A stretch of DNA of 64,000 nucleotides, taken from contig JAKSMX010000004.1 in assembly GCA_024400305.1 (NCBI GenBank), positions 62,001-126,000 of the forward strand. Direction: 5' to 3'. The notes beneath the pieces were generated by a model that worked only from the letters and a program-made list of their open reading frames with translations, searched no databases and had not been told where the DNA came from. This DNA comes from Bacteroidales bacterium (lineage in GTDB: Bacteria; Bacteroidota; Bacteroidia; Bacteroidales; F082). A program made the position numbers and the translations under genes. Positions 17,691 through 26,453 of the stretch are shown here, piece after piece (positions within the stretch are counted from its first letter, which is position 1; each line of letters starts with the position of its first letter).

Positions 17691-19481
17691 ATGGCGTTAG
17701 ATATAATCAAATTACTTCCCGATTCGGTGGCGAATCAGATTGCGGCGGGCGAGGTCATCCAGCGTCCAGCATCTGTTGTCAAGGAATTGATAGAGAATGC
17801 GATAGATGCCGGTGCCACTCAAGTTGACCTCATCGTAAAAGATGCCGGACGCACACTCATTTCAGTCATCGACGACGGATGTGGGATGTCGGAAACAGAT
17901 GCGCGGCTATGCTTCGAACGTCATGCGACTTCAAAAATCAAATGCGCCGCCGACCTTTTTAAAATAAGGACAATGGGGTTCAGGGGCGAGGCTCTCGCAA
18001 GCATCGCCGCCGTCGCCCAGGTTGAGCTTTCAACGAGACGCAATGAAGACGAAGTCGGCACGAAGATAAAAATCGAAGGCTCAAAAGTGACAGAGCAGAT
18101 GCCGAAGCCGATGTCAACCGGCACCAACTTCACGATTAAAAACCTGTTTTTCAACGTGCCGGCACGCCGTAACTTCTTGAAATCCAATGATGCCGAGCTG
18201 AGGCACATCAACGAGGAGTTTTTCAGAATCACGATGATGAATCCAGAGGTGGGTTTCACATTCACAAGCAATGACAAAGAGCTGTTCCATCTTTATCCAG
18301 GCACATTGAAACAGCGCATCGTCGGGCTTTTCGGACGCGAATACGAAAGCAAGGTGCTGCCCGTGAATCAGGTGACGGAGTCGGTGACTATCAACGGTTT
18401 TATCGTGAAACCTGAATTTTCAAAGAAAACGCGCGGAGAGCAGTATTTCTTCGTGAACAGACGTTTCATCAAGCACGCTTACCTGCATCACGCTGTCGAA
18501 AGTGCTTATAAGGAACTCATCCCGCAGGATTGTTTTCCTGGATATTTCATTGAAATTCAAATAGATCCGAAAGATATTGACATCAACATACATCCAACGA
18601 AGACGGAGGTGAATTTCATCGACGTGAAACTCATTTACGCAATAATGCATTCGGCGGTGCGCAAGGCCATCGGCCAACATAACCTGGCGCCGATGTTGGA
18701 TTTCGATGTCAATCCGAATCTCGGCATCGATTTCGGAGATGCAAGCCGTTCCGACAGGCCGCTTTTAGAACCGAAAGTTGATTTCAATCCGTCGTATAAT
18801 CCGTTCAAAATAAATCCGATACGACATCAGCAGCAGAACTGGCGGATAGCATACGATGACAGTGAAGACACCGTGTCGGAAAACAATGTCGAACTGGTTC
18901 AAAACGTTTCCGACGAACAAAAAAGTCTGTTCATACAGCTTCAGCAGTCGTTCATTGTGACATCGGTCAAGTCGGGGTTGTTGGTCATCGACCAGCATCT
19001 CGCACACGAAAGGATACTTTACGAGAAGTATCTGAAGGAGATGGAACTGAATGTTGAAGCATCGCAGCAGGAACTGTTTCCGCAGCATATCTCGTTGAAT
19101 GTCAATGACGTTTCATTGCTGAAAGAGGTGAAACCCGAACTTGAGAAGGTCGGTTTCAGGCTTGAGCCATTAAATCAGACCACTTTCATCATCAACGGGA
19201 CGCCTGTTGACAGCAAGGGCAGCGATGCCGTCGCTTTGATTGAAAAAATTTTAGAGAGTTATAAAACAAATCTGACTGAAAATCAGTTAGATAAGAAAAT
19301 AAATTTGGCACGTTCTTTGGCATCGCAGATGGCGGTGAAAGCCGGACAGACATTGAATTCCGTGGAGATGCAGAATCTCGTTGACCGACTTTTCGGTTGC
19401 GCCGTCGCTGAAGTGTCGCCTTCCGGAAAGAAAATCTTCACCATCATCAATGCCGAAGAACTTAAAACACGTTTGAACTAA
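17691..19481 (+). CDS. mutL: DNA mismatch repair protein MutL
   Basis: A 596-residue GHKL ATPase. The ATP-binding domain has GEVIQRPASVVKELIENAIDAGA, DDGCGM and GFRGEALASIA, the three N-terminal ATPase motifs. The C-terminal dimerisation domain contains DQHLAHERILYE, which matches the endonuclease metal motif DQHA-x2-E-x4-E except for Leu at the Ala position, so this MutL may nick DNA as in organisms without MutH; no mutH is seen here. It couples MutS mismatch recognition to strand excision. The stop TAA overlaps the start of the rhomboid gene (TAATG). Confidence 0.95.
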   Translation: MALDIIKLLPDSVANQIAAGEVIQRPASVVKELIENAIDAGATQVDLIVKDAGRTLISVIDDGCGMSETDARLCFERHATSKIKCAADLFKIRTMGFRGEALASIAAVAQVELSTRRNEDEVGTKIKIEGSKVTEQMPKPMSTGTNFTIKNLFFNVPARRNFLKSNDAELRHINEEFFRITMMNPEVGFTFTSNDKELFHLYPGTLKQRIVGLFGREYESKVLPVNQVTESVTINGFIVKPEFSKKTRGEQYFFVNRRFIKHAYLHHAVESAYKELIPQDCFPGYFIEIQIDPKDIDINIHPTKTEVNFIDVKLIYAIMHSAVRKAIGQHNLAPMLDFDVNPNLGIDFGDASRSDRPLLEPKVDFNPSYNPFKINPIRHQQQNWRIAYDDSEDTVSENNVELVQNVSDEQKSLFIQLQQSFIVTSVKSGLLVIDQHLAHERILYEKYLKEMELNVEASQQELFPQHISLNVNDVSLLKEVKPELEKVGFRLEPLNQTTFIINGTPVDSKGSDAVALIEKILESYKTNLTENQLDKKINLARSLASQMAVKAGQTLNSVEMQNLVDRLFGCAVAEVSPSGKKIFTIINAEELKTRLN

Positions 19482-20383
19482 TGGAAAATCAATTTAGACC
19501 ACAAGGCTTCTCAATATTGCCTCTTGTCGTAAAGAATCTGTTGATTATCAACGGAATTTTCTTCCTTGCAACAATAACTTTGGATACGGTATGGCATGTC
19601 GATTTGGCAAAATACTTTGGCTTGCATTACATTGGAGCCTCTGATTTCAGGCCTTATCAGTTTGTGACATATATGTTCATGCACGGCAGTTTCACACACT
19701 TGTTTTTCAACATGTTTGCGCTGTGGATGTTCGGAAATGCCATCGAAAACACATGGGGTTCAAAGCGTTTCCTAATTTATTACATGGTTTGCGGAATAGG
19801 AGCTGGCTTGGTTCAGGAACTTGTCCAATATATACAATATGCTGATGCTTTTGTCGGTTACGACCGCGTGCGAATATCTGCCAATCAAGTGGTTGCGGTG
19901 GCTGATTATCTAAACATGCTTACGACGGTCGGGGCTTCGGGAGCCGTTTACGGAATTTTGCTTGCCTTCGGTATGACATGGCCTAACTCACGAATTTACA
20001 TATATTTCGCCATTCCGATCAAGGCGAAATGGTTTGTTATAGTCTATGGACTTCTTGAGCTTTTCTCCGGATTCAGAGGCGTTGACAATGTTGCGCATTT
20101 CGCACATCTCGGCGGAATGATTTTCGGTCTGATACTAATTTTATATTGGCGAAAAGACGAATTCAGATGGACATCAAAATTTAGAATCAGAAGGAAAAAA
20201 AATTATGATTCTGATGATTTTCAATCATTTAGCCGTCCAAAGTCTGATGCGCAATACAATCAGGAACGTGCTGACAATCAAAAGAAAATTGACGAGATTC
20301 TTGACAAGATTTCAAAAAACGGCTACGAAAGTCTGACGAAAGAAGAGAAAGATTTTTTGTTCAAACAAAGTAAAAAAAACTAA
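19481..20383 (+). CDS. rhomboid-family intramembrane serine protease
   Basis: A 300-residue protein with about six transmembrane helices. The catalytic Ser is in TVGASGAVYGILLAF (GxSG motif) and the catalytic His in NVAHFAHLGGMIFGL; the loop-1 WxF-like region and the TYMFMHGSFTHLFFNMFALWMFGNAIE segment (with HxxxN) are present. Rhomboids cleave transmembrane substrates within the bilayer. The cytoplasmic tail is charged, ending in TKEEKDFLFKQSKKN. Overlap with mutL is one base; the next gene follows after 1 base. Substrates are unknown. Confidence 0.93.
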   Translation: MENQFRPQGFSILPLVVKNLLIINGIFFLATITLDTVWHVDLAKYFGLHYIGASDFRPYQFVTYMFMHGSFTHLFFNMFALWMFGNAIENTWGSKRFLIYYMVCGIGAGLVQELVQYIQYADAFVGYDRVRISANQVVAVADYLNMLTTVGASGAVYGILLAFGMTWPNSRIYIYFAIPIKAKWFVIVYGLLELFSGFRGVDNVAHFAHLGGMIFGLILILYWRKDEFRWTSKFRIRRKKNYDSDDFQSFSRPKSDAQYNQERADNQKKIDEILDKISKNGYESLTKEEKDFLFKQSKKN

Positions 20384-20384
20384 T

Positions 20385-21491
20385 ATGAATAAAAATAATT
20401 CGGTTGCAAAAAAGAAACCGTTTCTGAATCGGTTGGTTATTTTTTTTGTTGCTATTTTTGCATTTATAGCAATGATTTCCATGCTGTTATGCGCTGTCAA
20501 TCCATTGGTTGACCCGAACTTTTTTGTATGGACCTCGTTTTTCGGTCTTGCATTTTGGCCGATATTGTTTGCGAACATTTTGTTATTTGTCATTTTGGTT
20601 TTGCTCAAAGCCAGAAAATCATTGTACATCAGTCTTTTAGCTTTTATTTTTGCTGTTCCGGGATTCATGCGCTCATATTCTGTAAGCAAAGAAGGCATTG
20701 ACGAAGGTAATTTGAAAATAATGTCTTACAATGTTTGTAATTTTCGTGATGCAAACAATGCAAAACGTAATAGCAACATGGTAAAAAATGATATTATTCA
20801 ATTGATTAACAAAGAGAAACCAGATATTGTATGTTTGCAGGAATGCGGAAGATGGACAAAAGAAAGCGCAGATGATTTTGGTGAAAAAATCGGTTGCAAA
20901 TATCATTCAAAAAATACTAACAACGACAGGTGGAATATTATTTTTTCAAAATTCCCACTCGAAGACGACAGTTTAACAGAGACATTTAACAACAGTGGTG
21001 CAGCTGGTTTTGTAAAACTTGTCAAAGCCAAGTCAATTGGCGTTTTTTATTTGGAAAACAATCATCTTCACTCATATAACATTTCGCGCGACGAGATAGA
21101 ATATGTAGGAGACACGAAAAATTATGTTGAAAAATCATCGAAAGGAAAGTCAATTGCAAGGAAGCTAAAGGAAGGTTTTGAGTTGAGAACATCAAATACG
21201 AAGGCAATTGTTGAAAATCTACCTCAGAACAATACACCTATAATTATATGCGGCGATTTCAATGACACGCCGCTTTCCTATACATACCAAAGAATGAAAA
21301 AGGCCGGTCTTGAAGACGCTTTTTTGGAGGCCGGACATGGAGTTGGAACGACTTATTGCGGCAGGCTGCCGATGCTCAGGATAGACTATTTCTGGCATAG
21401 TGGTGAAGTTAATCCATTAACTTTCAAAGTTGTGAAAAAACAAATTTCCGACCACTATCCGATAGTGATGACGTGTAATATAAGTCATTGA
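20385..21491 (+). CDS. membrane-anchored endonuclease/exonuclease/phosphatase family protein
   Basis: A 368-residue protein: two or three N-terminal transmembrane helices (about residues 13-90), then a DNase I-like fold. Metal and catalytic motifs are in order: MSYNVCNFR, CLQECGRW (metal-binding Glu), ICGDFNDTP (Asp/Asn) and SDHYPIV (final Asp-His). Such proteins may cleave nucleic acid or phosphoester lipids or sugars outside the cell; the substrate is not known. It sits in the mutL-rhomboid-EEP order common in Bacteroidetes, which argues for a housekeeping role. Confidence 0.88.
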   Translation: MNKNNSVAKKKPFLNRLVIFFVAIFAFIAMISMLLCAVNPLVDPNFFVWTSFFGLAFWPILFANILLFVILVLLKARKSLYISLLAFIFAVPGFMRSYSVSKEGIDEGNLKIMSYNVCNFRDANNAKRNSNMVKNDIIQLINKEKPDIVCLQECGRWTKESADDFGEKIGCKYHSKNTNNDRWNIIFSKFPLEDDSLTETFNNSGAAGFVKLVKAKSIGVFYLENNHLHSYNISRDEIEYVGDTKNYVEKSSKGKSIARKLKEGFELRTSNTKAIVENLPQNNTPIIICGDFNDTPLSYTYQRMKKAGLEDAFLEAGHGVGTTYCGRLPMLRIDYFWHSGEVNPLTFKVVKKQISDHYPIVMTCNISH

Positions 21492-21493
21492 TT

Positions 21494-23503
21494 ATGAATT
21501 ATAAAATTGAGTCACAGTTTAAGCCGACAGGTGATCAGCCGCAGGCAATTGAGCAACTTAAAGAAGGCATTCTGGCGGGTGAGAGGTATCAAACTTTGCT
21601 TGGTGTCACAGGTTCGGGAAAGACGTTCACAATAGCGAACATGCTTGCGGAGCTGAATCGTCCCGCTCTCATTTTAAGCCATAACAAAACCCTTGCGGCT
21701 CAATTATACAGCGAATTCAAACAGTTCTTTCCAGAAAACAGAGTTGAATATTTTGTTTCGTATTACGATTATTATCAGCCGGAGGCTTTCATTCCGGCGA
21801 CAAACACATATATCGAAAAGGATTTGTCGATTAATGATGAGATTGACAGATTGAGGTTGAGCACTACGCAGGCTTTGTTGTCGGGTAGGAGAGACGTTAT
21901 CGTAGTGTCTTCAGTATCATGTATTTACGGCATCGGAAACCCTGAAGATTTCAGTAAAAACGTTGTCAACGTGGAAACAGGTCAGAGGATTGACCGCGAC
22001 ACGTTGCTGATGAAGTTCTCGAGTGCGCTTTACACAAGGAACGACATTGATTTCTCGCGCGGGAAATTCCGTGTGAAAGGCGACACCGTTGACATTTTTC
22101 CCGCTTATTCCGACATCCCGTACAGGATTATCTTTTTTGACGACGAAATCGATGTGTTGGAGACATTTGACCCGATCAACGGGACCAGAATCGAGTCGTT
22201 GCAGAACATCACGTTGTTTCCTGCCAACATTTTTGTCACCTCAAAGGATAAGATAAAAACGGCGACGGAGGAGATCCTGCTTGACATGTTCAAACAGGCT
22301 GAATATTTCCGCGACATCGGCAAGTTTGAAGATGCAAAACGATTGGAAGACCGTGTAAATCATGATGTTGAGATGATTCGAGAACTTGGTTACTGTTCTG
22401 GAATTGAAAACTATTCAAGGTATTTTGACGGTAGAAAACCGGGGACGCGTCCTTTCTGTCTGCTCGACTTTTTCCCCGACGATTTCATTACGGTAATCGA
22501 TGAAAGCCACGTCACTGTTTCGCAGATCCGCGGCATGTACGGAGGCGACCGTTCGCGAAAGCAGACACTTGTGGAATATGGTTTCAGACTGCCGTCGGCA
22601 TTGGATAACAGACCGTTGAAATTCGATGAGTTTGAAGCACTTACGGGACAGACAATATACGTTAGCGCGACTCCCGGCGATTACGAATTACAACAGACAC
22701 AAGGCGTTTATGTTGAACAACTTATCCGTCCGACGGGGCTTTTGGACCCGGTCATCGAGGTGCGTCCGAGTACGAATCAGGTTGATGATTTGGTAAACGA
22801 AATCGTAAAAGTCATAAACAATAAATCACGCATTCTTGTCACCACCTTGACAAAAAGAATGGCAGAGGAGCTGACAAATTATCTTAACAACCTGAATATC
22901 AGCACAAGATACATCCATTCAGATGTTGACACCCTCGACCGCGTTGAAATCATGATGGGGTTGAGGAGAGGTGATTTTGACGTTTTAGTCGGAGTGAACT
23001 TGCTTCGTGAAGGCTTGGATTTGCCTGAAGTTCAACTTGTTGCGATTTTAGATGCCGACAAGGAAGGATTCCTTCGTTCAGAGCGGTCATTGACACAGAC
23101 GGCAGGTCGTGCCGCAAGAAATGCAGGAAGCAAGGTGATTATGTATGCCGACAAGATAACCGAGTCAATGCAGAAAACCATCGATGAGACACAGCGTCGT
23201 CGTGAAAAGCAAATCGCTTATAATCAAGCACATGGGATTGTGCCAAAAACAATTATCAAAACTTTGGACAGTGCATGGAGCGAGACCGTCGGCAAACAGC
23301 ATGTCGCGGAATACGTCCAGGCCGAAGAACAAGTCAGTGCCGCTGCGGAAGAGAAGCAGACAGTTTATCGTTCGCAAAGTGACATCAAAAAGGCAATTCA
23401 AGAAGTTAAGAAAGAGATGGAAAAATCCGTCAAGCTTCTTGATTTCATGAGTGCGGCAAAATATCGCGACATAATTATTGCTTTGGAAGAAAAAATGAGA
23501 TGA
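21494..23503 (+). CDS. uvrB: excinuclease ABC subunit B
   Basis: A 669-residue nucleotide excision repair helicase-like protein. ATG 21494 is chosen over a TTG two codons earlier that overlaps the previous stop. Walker A GVTGSGKT, the beta-hairpin region YYDYYQPEAFIP, DESHVT (motif II), the C-terminal helicase motifs ILVTTLTKRMAEELT and QTAGRAARN, and the final UVR domain (IKKAIQEVKKEMEKSVKLLDFMSAAKYRD) that contacts UvrC are all present. It receives damaged DNA from UvrA and loads UvrC. It is the last gene of the mutL operon. Confidence 0.97.
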   Translation: MNYKIESQFKPTGDQPQAIEQLKEGILAGERYQTLLGVTGSGKTFTIANMLAELNRPALILSHNKTLAAQLYSEFKQFFPENRVEYFVSYYDYYQPEAFIPATNTYIEKDLSINDEIDRLRLSTTQALLSGRRDVIVVSSVSCIYGIGNPEDFSKNVVNVETGQRIDRDTLLMKFSSALYTRNDIDFSRGKFRVKGDTVDIFPAYSDIPYRIIFFDDEIDVLETFDPINGTRIESLQNITLFPANIFVTSKDKIKTATEEILLDMFKQAEYFRDIGKFEDAKRLEDRVNHDVEMIRELGYCSGIENYSRYFDGRKPGTRPFCLLDFFPDDFITVIDESHVTVSQIRGMYGGDRSRKQTLVEYGFRLPSALDNRPLKFDEFEALTGQTIYVSATPGDYELQQTQGVYVEQLIRPTGLLDPVIEVRPSTNQVDDLVNEIVKVINNKSRILVTTLTKRMAEELTNYLNNLNISTRYIHSDVDTLDRVEIMMGLRRGDFDVLVGVNLLREGLDLPEVQLVAILDADKEGFLRSERSLTQTAGRAARNAGSKVIMYADKITESMQKTIDETQRRREKQIAYNQAHGIVPKTIIKTLDSAWSETVGKQHVAEYVQAEEQVSAAAEEKQTVYRSQSDIKKAIQEVKKEMEKSVKLLDFMSAAKYRDIIIALEEKMR

Positions 23504-23506
23504 ATT

Positions 23507-23545
23507 TTGACCAAAAACTGATTTTTGTTGACCGAAAACTGATTT
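23507..23545. repeat. 18-bp direct repeat, period 21
   Basis: TTGACCAAAAACTGATTT (23507-23524) is repeated as TTGACCGAAAACTGATTT (23528-23545), 17 of 18 identical, directly after uvrB and before the candidate RNA promoter. The spacing of two helical turns could suit a dimeric regulator. Confidence 0.6.
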
Positions 23546-23584
23546 AATGGATTCATTTTATTAATTTGATATATTTTTGCAAGC

Positions 23585-23740
23585 AATTGGTTGGTTGTTT
23601 TGGAATCAGACAATGCAATTTTAGATGATTTTTTGTTGTTTTTAAGTTGATCTGAAAATTGCATATCTACTCAAAAGAAATAAGTTGAGAAGAAATGTTT
23701 GACCATGAAAAAGAGTCGGAGACAATTCCGGCTCTTTTTT
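23585..23740 (+). ncRNA. candidate structured RNA with own -7 element and terminator
   Basis: A TATTTTTG element at 23572-23579 predicts transcription from about 23585. No credible reading frame follows. ATGCAATTTT (23613-23622) pairs perfectly with AAAATTGCAT (23655-23664), extended inside by AGAT/ATCT with a bulge. The segment ends in a strong terminator. Length is about 155 nt. It could be a small RNA or a uvrB 3' region; ends do not pair as in 6S RNA, so I give no family name. Confidence 0.5.
23713..23740 (+). terminator. rho-independent terminator before gltS
   Basis: GAGTCGGA (23713-23720) pairs with TCCGGCTC (23727-23734), one G-T wobble, followed by TTTTTT; preceding A residues extend the stem. 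It ends the candidate RNA and/or the uvrB transcript. Confidence 0.85.
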
Positions 23741-23751
23741 CTTTATAAATG

Positions 23752-23781
23752 TTGATATTGTAAATTATTTTACTATTTTTG
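23752..23781 (+). promoter_or_regulatory. gltS promoter
   Basis: TTG (23752-23754), 19-base spacer, TATTTTTG (23774-23781). The leader to the ATG at 23802 is about 15 bases. One of the best-matched promoters in the window. Confidence 0.75.
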
Positions 23782-23801
23782 CCAGATAAAAAATTTCGAA
23801 T

Positions 23802-25226
23802 ATGAATACGATTTTAATGGTTAAGTCATTTGCAACAATTGAGGTCTGGGGCACGCTGATTCAATTCAGTATCATTGCGATAGGCCTTCTTTTGGGAAAT
23901 GTTTTAAGGACAAAGGTTCCGTTCTTGAAAAAAAGTTTAATTCCTTCAGCACTGATTGGAGGTGCTCTGATTTTGGCATTCAAGGCGATTCCAGGCATGG
24001 ATTCTCTTGTCAACAAAGATGCGATGGAGATTATCACATACCATGCGCTTGGTTTGGGATTTGTCGCTTTGGCATTGAAAAACAATAGGATAGAATCAAA
24101 ATCAAGTCCTGTGAAAGTTATTGAAACCGGAACATTGACTGCGAGTTCGTACATTCTGCAAGGAATTATCGGTTTGATGGTGACAATCCCGATGTTTTAT
24201 TTCGGAAAAAAGATCTTCTATGCGGCAGGGCTGCTTCTTCCGATGGGATACGGGCAAGGACCGGGGCAGGCTTTGAATTTCGGCGTAATATACATGAATC
24301 ATGCTGCAAATCAAGGGATTGACTTTCCGGGGGCCGACTTCGGACTTTCAATTGCCGCCACTGGTTTCATTGTTGGCAGCGTGGTTGGTGTCATTTACAT
24401 GAATATACTGAAAAAGAAAGGTAAAATCAATATTTCGGAATTGAAAGAGAGGCAGGTCAACACGTTGCAGGATTATGAAGGTGAAAACGAAATCCCTGAT
24501 ACAGAATCAGTTGACAAACTGTCAATTCAGATTTGCCTTGTGATATTCACTTATTTTCTCGTCTATCTTTTCAATACGATGATTCAAGGTCTTGACCTCG
24601 GAACATTCGGAACCAACACTTTGAAACCGTTGATGTGGGGGTTCAACTTCCTGCTTGGAACGTTGTTCGGCATTTTGGTGAAGTGGTTCCTCAACGGTTG
24701 CAAGAAAGCCAAAATACTTAAGCGTGAATACATTAACAACTACCTGTTGAACAGAATCAGCGGTTTTGCCTTCGACATCATGATTGTAGCCGGCACAGCC
24801 GCAATCAATTTCTCTGAGTTCAAAGGTTTCGCCTTGCCGTTCGCGTTAGTCTGCACGTTAGGAGCAATCGCCACATTTTTCTATGTCAAATGGATTTGCA
24901 AACACCTTTATCCAACATACCAATACGAAGGCTTTTTCAGCATGTTCGGGATGTTGACAGGCACTGCCAGCAACGGCATGATTCTGCTTCGTGAAATTGA
25001 CCCGAAATTTGAGACACCTGCCGCAAACAACCTTGTGCTTCAAACACTTCCAGCCGTCGCACTCGGATTTCCTGTATTGCTGTTGGTAGGCTATGGACCA
25101 CAAAGTTGGAATGCAACATTGATAACATTCGGTTGTTGCGTAGTGGTTTTTGCAATATTCACCGTTTTTCTTATGAGAAGTAAAATTTTCAAGAAAAAAT
25201 GTGAAAAAAATGTTAAACAAGCATAA
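23802..25226 (+). CDS. sodium/glutamate symporter family protein (GltS-like)
   Basis: A 474-residue inner membrane transporter with about ten to twelve helices. It has the inverted-repeat architecture of the ESS/GltS family, with GLLLPMGYGQGPGQALNFG in the first half and FGMLTGTASNGMILLREIDP in the second (the two re-entrant loop regions; GYGQGPGQA and GMLTGTASNGM are characteristic). A hydrophilic loop at about 205-235 separates the halves. The family imports glutamate with Na+; members this long with GxGPGQA are annotated as sodium:glutamate symporters in Bacteroidetes, but another carboxylate is possible. It is preceded by its own promoter and followed by the Rpn gene. Confidence 0.82.
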   Translation: MNTILMVKSFATIEVWGTLIQFSIIAIGLLLGNVLRTKVPFLKKSLIPSALIGGALILAFKAIPGMDSLVNKDAMEIITYHALGLGFVALALKNNRIESKSSPVKVIETGTLTASSYILQGIIGLMVTIPMFYFGKKIFYAAGLLLPMGYGQGPGQALNFGVIYMNHAANQGIDFPGADFGLSIAATGFIVGSVVGVIYMNILKKKGKINISELKERQVNTLQDYEGENEIPDTESVDKLSIQICLVIFTYFLVYLFNTMIQGLDLGTFGTNTLKPLMWGFNFLLGTLFGILVKWFLNGCKKAKILKREYINNYLLNRISGFAFDIMIVAGTAAINFSEFKGFALPFALVCTLGAIATFFYVKWICKHLYPTYQYEGFFSMFGMLTGTASNGMILLREIDPKFETPAANNLVLQTLPAVALGFPVLLLVGYGPQSWNATLITFGCCVVVFAIFTVFLMRSKIFKKKCEKNVKQA

Positions 25227-25264
25227 AACCACTGACTCATGCAGATAAAATAATCAGAAATCCA

Positions 25265-25293
25265 TTGTTTTTCAAATTTTTAATGTATATTTG
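25265..25293 (+). promoter_or_regulatory. promoter of the Rpn-type nuclease gene
   Basis: TTG (25265-25267), 18-base spacer, TATATTTG (25286-25293). It overlaps and excludes a TTG start at 25291; the ATG at 25312 follows about 13 bases after the expected transcription start. Confidence 0.6.
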
Positions 25294-25311
25294 CAGGCAA
25301 AAAAATATGAC

Positions 25312-26259
25312 ATGAAAGAAGTAGAAAATCTTGTACGTTTCGACTGGGCGATAAAGCGTTTGTTAAGAAACAAGGCTGACTATTGTGTTGTGGAAGGTCT
25401 GTTGACTGTTATTATCGGGAAACCCATAAAAATCAAGTCATTGCTTGAAAGTGAAAGCAATCAGGAAAATGATTTTGACAAATTCAACAGAGTTGATCTT
25501 TTGGCGGAAGACGAAAATGGTGAATTGATGATTTTTGAGATACAAAACAATCGTGAGCTCAGTTATTTTCACAGAATGGCATACGGGACATCAAAAGTCG
25601 TTTCGGAGTATTTAAACAGGGGGGACCGGTACGAAAAACTTCGCAAGGTCTATTCTATAAACATAGTGTATTTTTCGCTTGGCCAAGGAGATGATTATGC
25701 ATATCATGGCAAGACTGAGTTCGTGAGCATGCACAATCCAAATGACATTTTGAAATTAACTCCGGCACAGCAAAAGGCATTCAATTGCGTGACACCGTCA
25801 GATATTTTCCCGGAATATTATATTTTGCGTGTTGATAAATTTGATGATGTGGCAAAAACACCATTGGATGAATGGATAAGTTTTTTGAAAAGCAGTACAA
25901 TCCCTGATGGCGCAACGGCTCCCGGCCTAAAGGAGGCAAAAGAGTTATTACGAATAGATAATCTTTCAGAATCTGAAAGGAAATTGTATTACAAGATTCT
26001 TGATGATTTGAGATACCAGCAGAGCGTCATAGAAACTGGTCGCTTCGAAGGGCGTATCGAAGGTATTGAAGAAGGACTTTTAATTGGACATGAAAAAGGA
26101 AGAGCAGAAGGAAGAGCGGAAGGAAGAGCGGAAGGAAGAGCGGAAGGTGTCGAATTACAGAATATTGAACATGTGAAACGTTTGAGAAATAAAGGTTTTG
26201 ATAATCAAACAATTGCTGATATGCTCGGATTGGAATTGACATTTGTGATTAATCATTAA
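25312..26259 (+). CDS. Rpn-family / PD-(D/E)XK nuclease family transposase-like protein
   Basis: A 315-residue protein starting MKEVENLVRFDWAIKRLLRNK. The nuclease core is NRVDLLAEDENGELMIFEIQN: Asp followed by ExQ, the PD-(D/E)XK pattern seen in Rpn (recombination-promoting nuclease) proteins. MHNPND and DYAYHGKTEFVSMHN fit the family. The C-terminus carries a GRxEG repeat tract and ends with IADMLGLELTFV. These genes are multicopy and variable in Bacteroidetes and behave as selfish or recombination-linked elements; a defence role has been proposed for some. It separates gltS from the fermentation genes and is probably a later arrival. Confidence 0.8.
   Translation: MKEVENLVRFDWAIKRLLRNKADYCVVEGLLTVIIGKPIKIKSLLESESNQENDFDKFNRVDLLAEDENGELMIFEIQNNRELSYFHRMAYGTSKVVSEYLNRGDRYEKLRKVYSINIVYFSLGQGDDYAYHGKTEFVSMHNPNDILKLTPAQQKAFNCVTPSDIFPEYYILRVDKFDDVAKTPLDEWISFLKSSTIPDGATAPGLKEAKELLRIDNLSESERKLYYKILDDLRYQQSVIETGRFEGRIEGIEEGLLIGHEKGRAEGRAEGRAEGRAEGVELQNIEHVKRLRNKGFDNQTIADMLGLELTFVINH
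26098..26145 (+). repeat. 12-bp x 4 in-frame tandem repeat in the Rpn-type gene
   Basis: Four copies of GGAAGAGCGGAA (the first has GCA for GCG) encode (Gly-Arg-Ala-Glu)4. As the unit is a multiple of three, copy number changes keep the frame. GRxEG tracts of varying length are typical near the C-terminus of Rpn proteins. Confidence 0.9.
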
Positions 26260-26281
26260 CCAACTGATTACGTGAATAACG

Positions 26282-26325
26282 ATTGGCAGTTATTACTAAC
26301 ATGTGATGACTGCCAATTTAATTTG
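26282..26325 (+). terminator. terminator after the Rpn-type gene
   Basis: ATTGGCAGT (26282-26290) pairs perfectly with ACTGCCAAT (26309-26317), followed by TTAATTTG. The tract is only moderately U-rich. Confidence 0.65.
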
Positions 26326-26341
26326 TTAATTAGCAAATATT

Positions 26342-26375
26342 TTTGTTAAATAAATTAAAATAAATATTAAATTTG
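26342..26375 (+). promoter_or_regulatory. kamE promoter
   Basis: TTTG (26342-26345), 22-base spacer, TAAATTTG (26368-26375). It gives kamE its own start of transcription with a leader of about 70 bases, so kamE is the first gene of its transcript rather than following kamD. Confidence 0.6.
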
Positions 26376-26453
26376 CAAAATTCTATCGGACAGTTGCAAT
26401 TATTCGCACTGTTAGTTATAACTTATTGATTACTAATTAAATATAAATTATAT

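Noticed and set aside
23585-23740. 6S RNA (Bacteroidales-1 type)
   Set aside because: Size is near, but the 5' and 3' ends do not pair and no central bubble flanked by long stems can be drawn.
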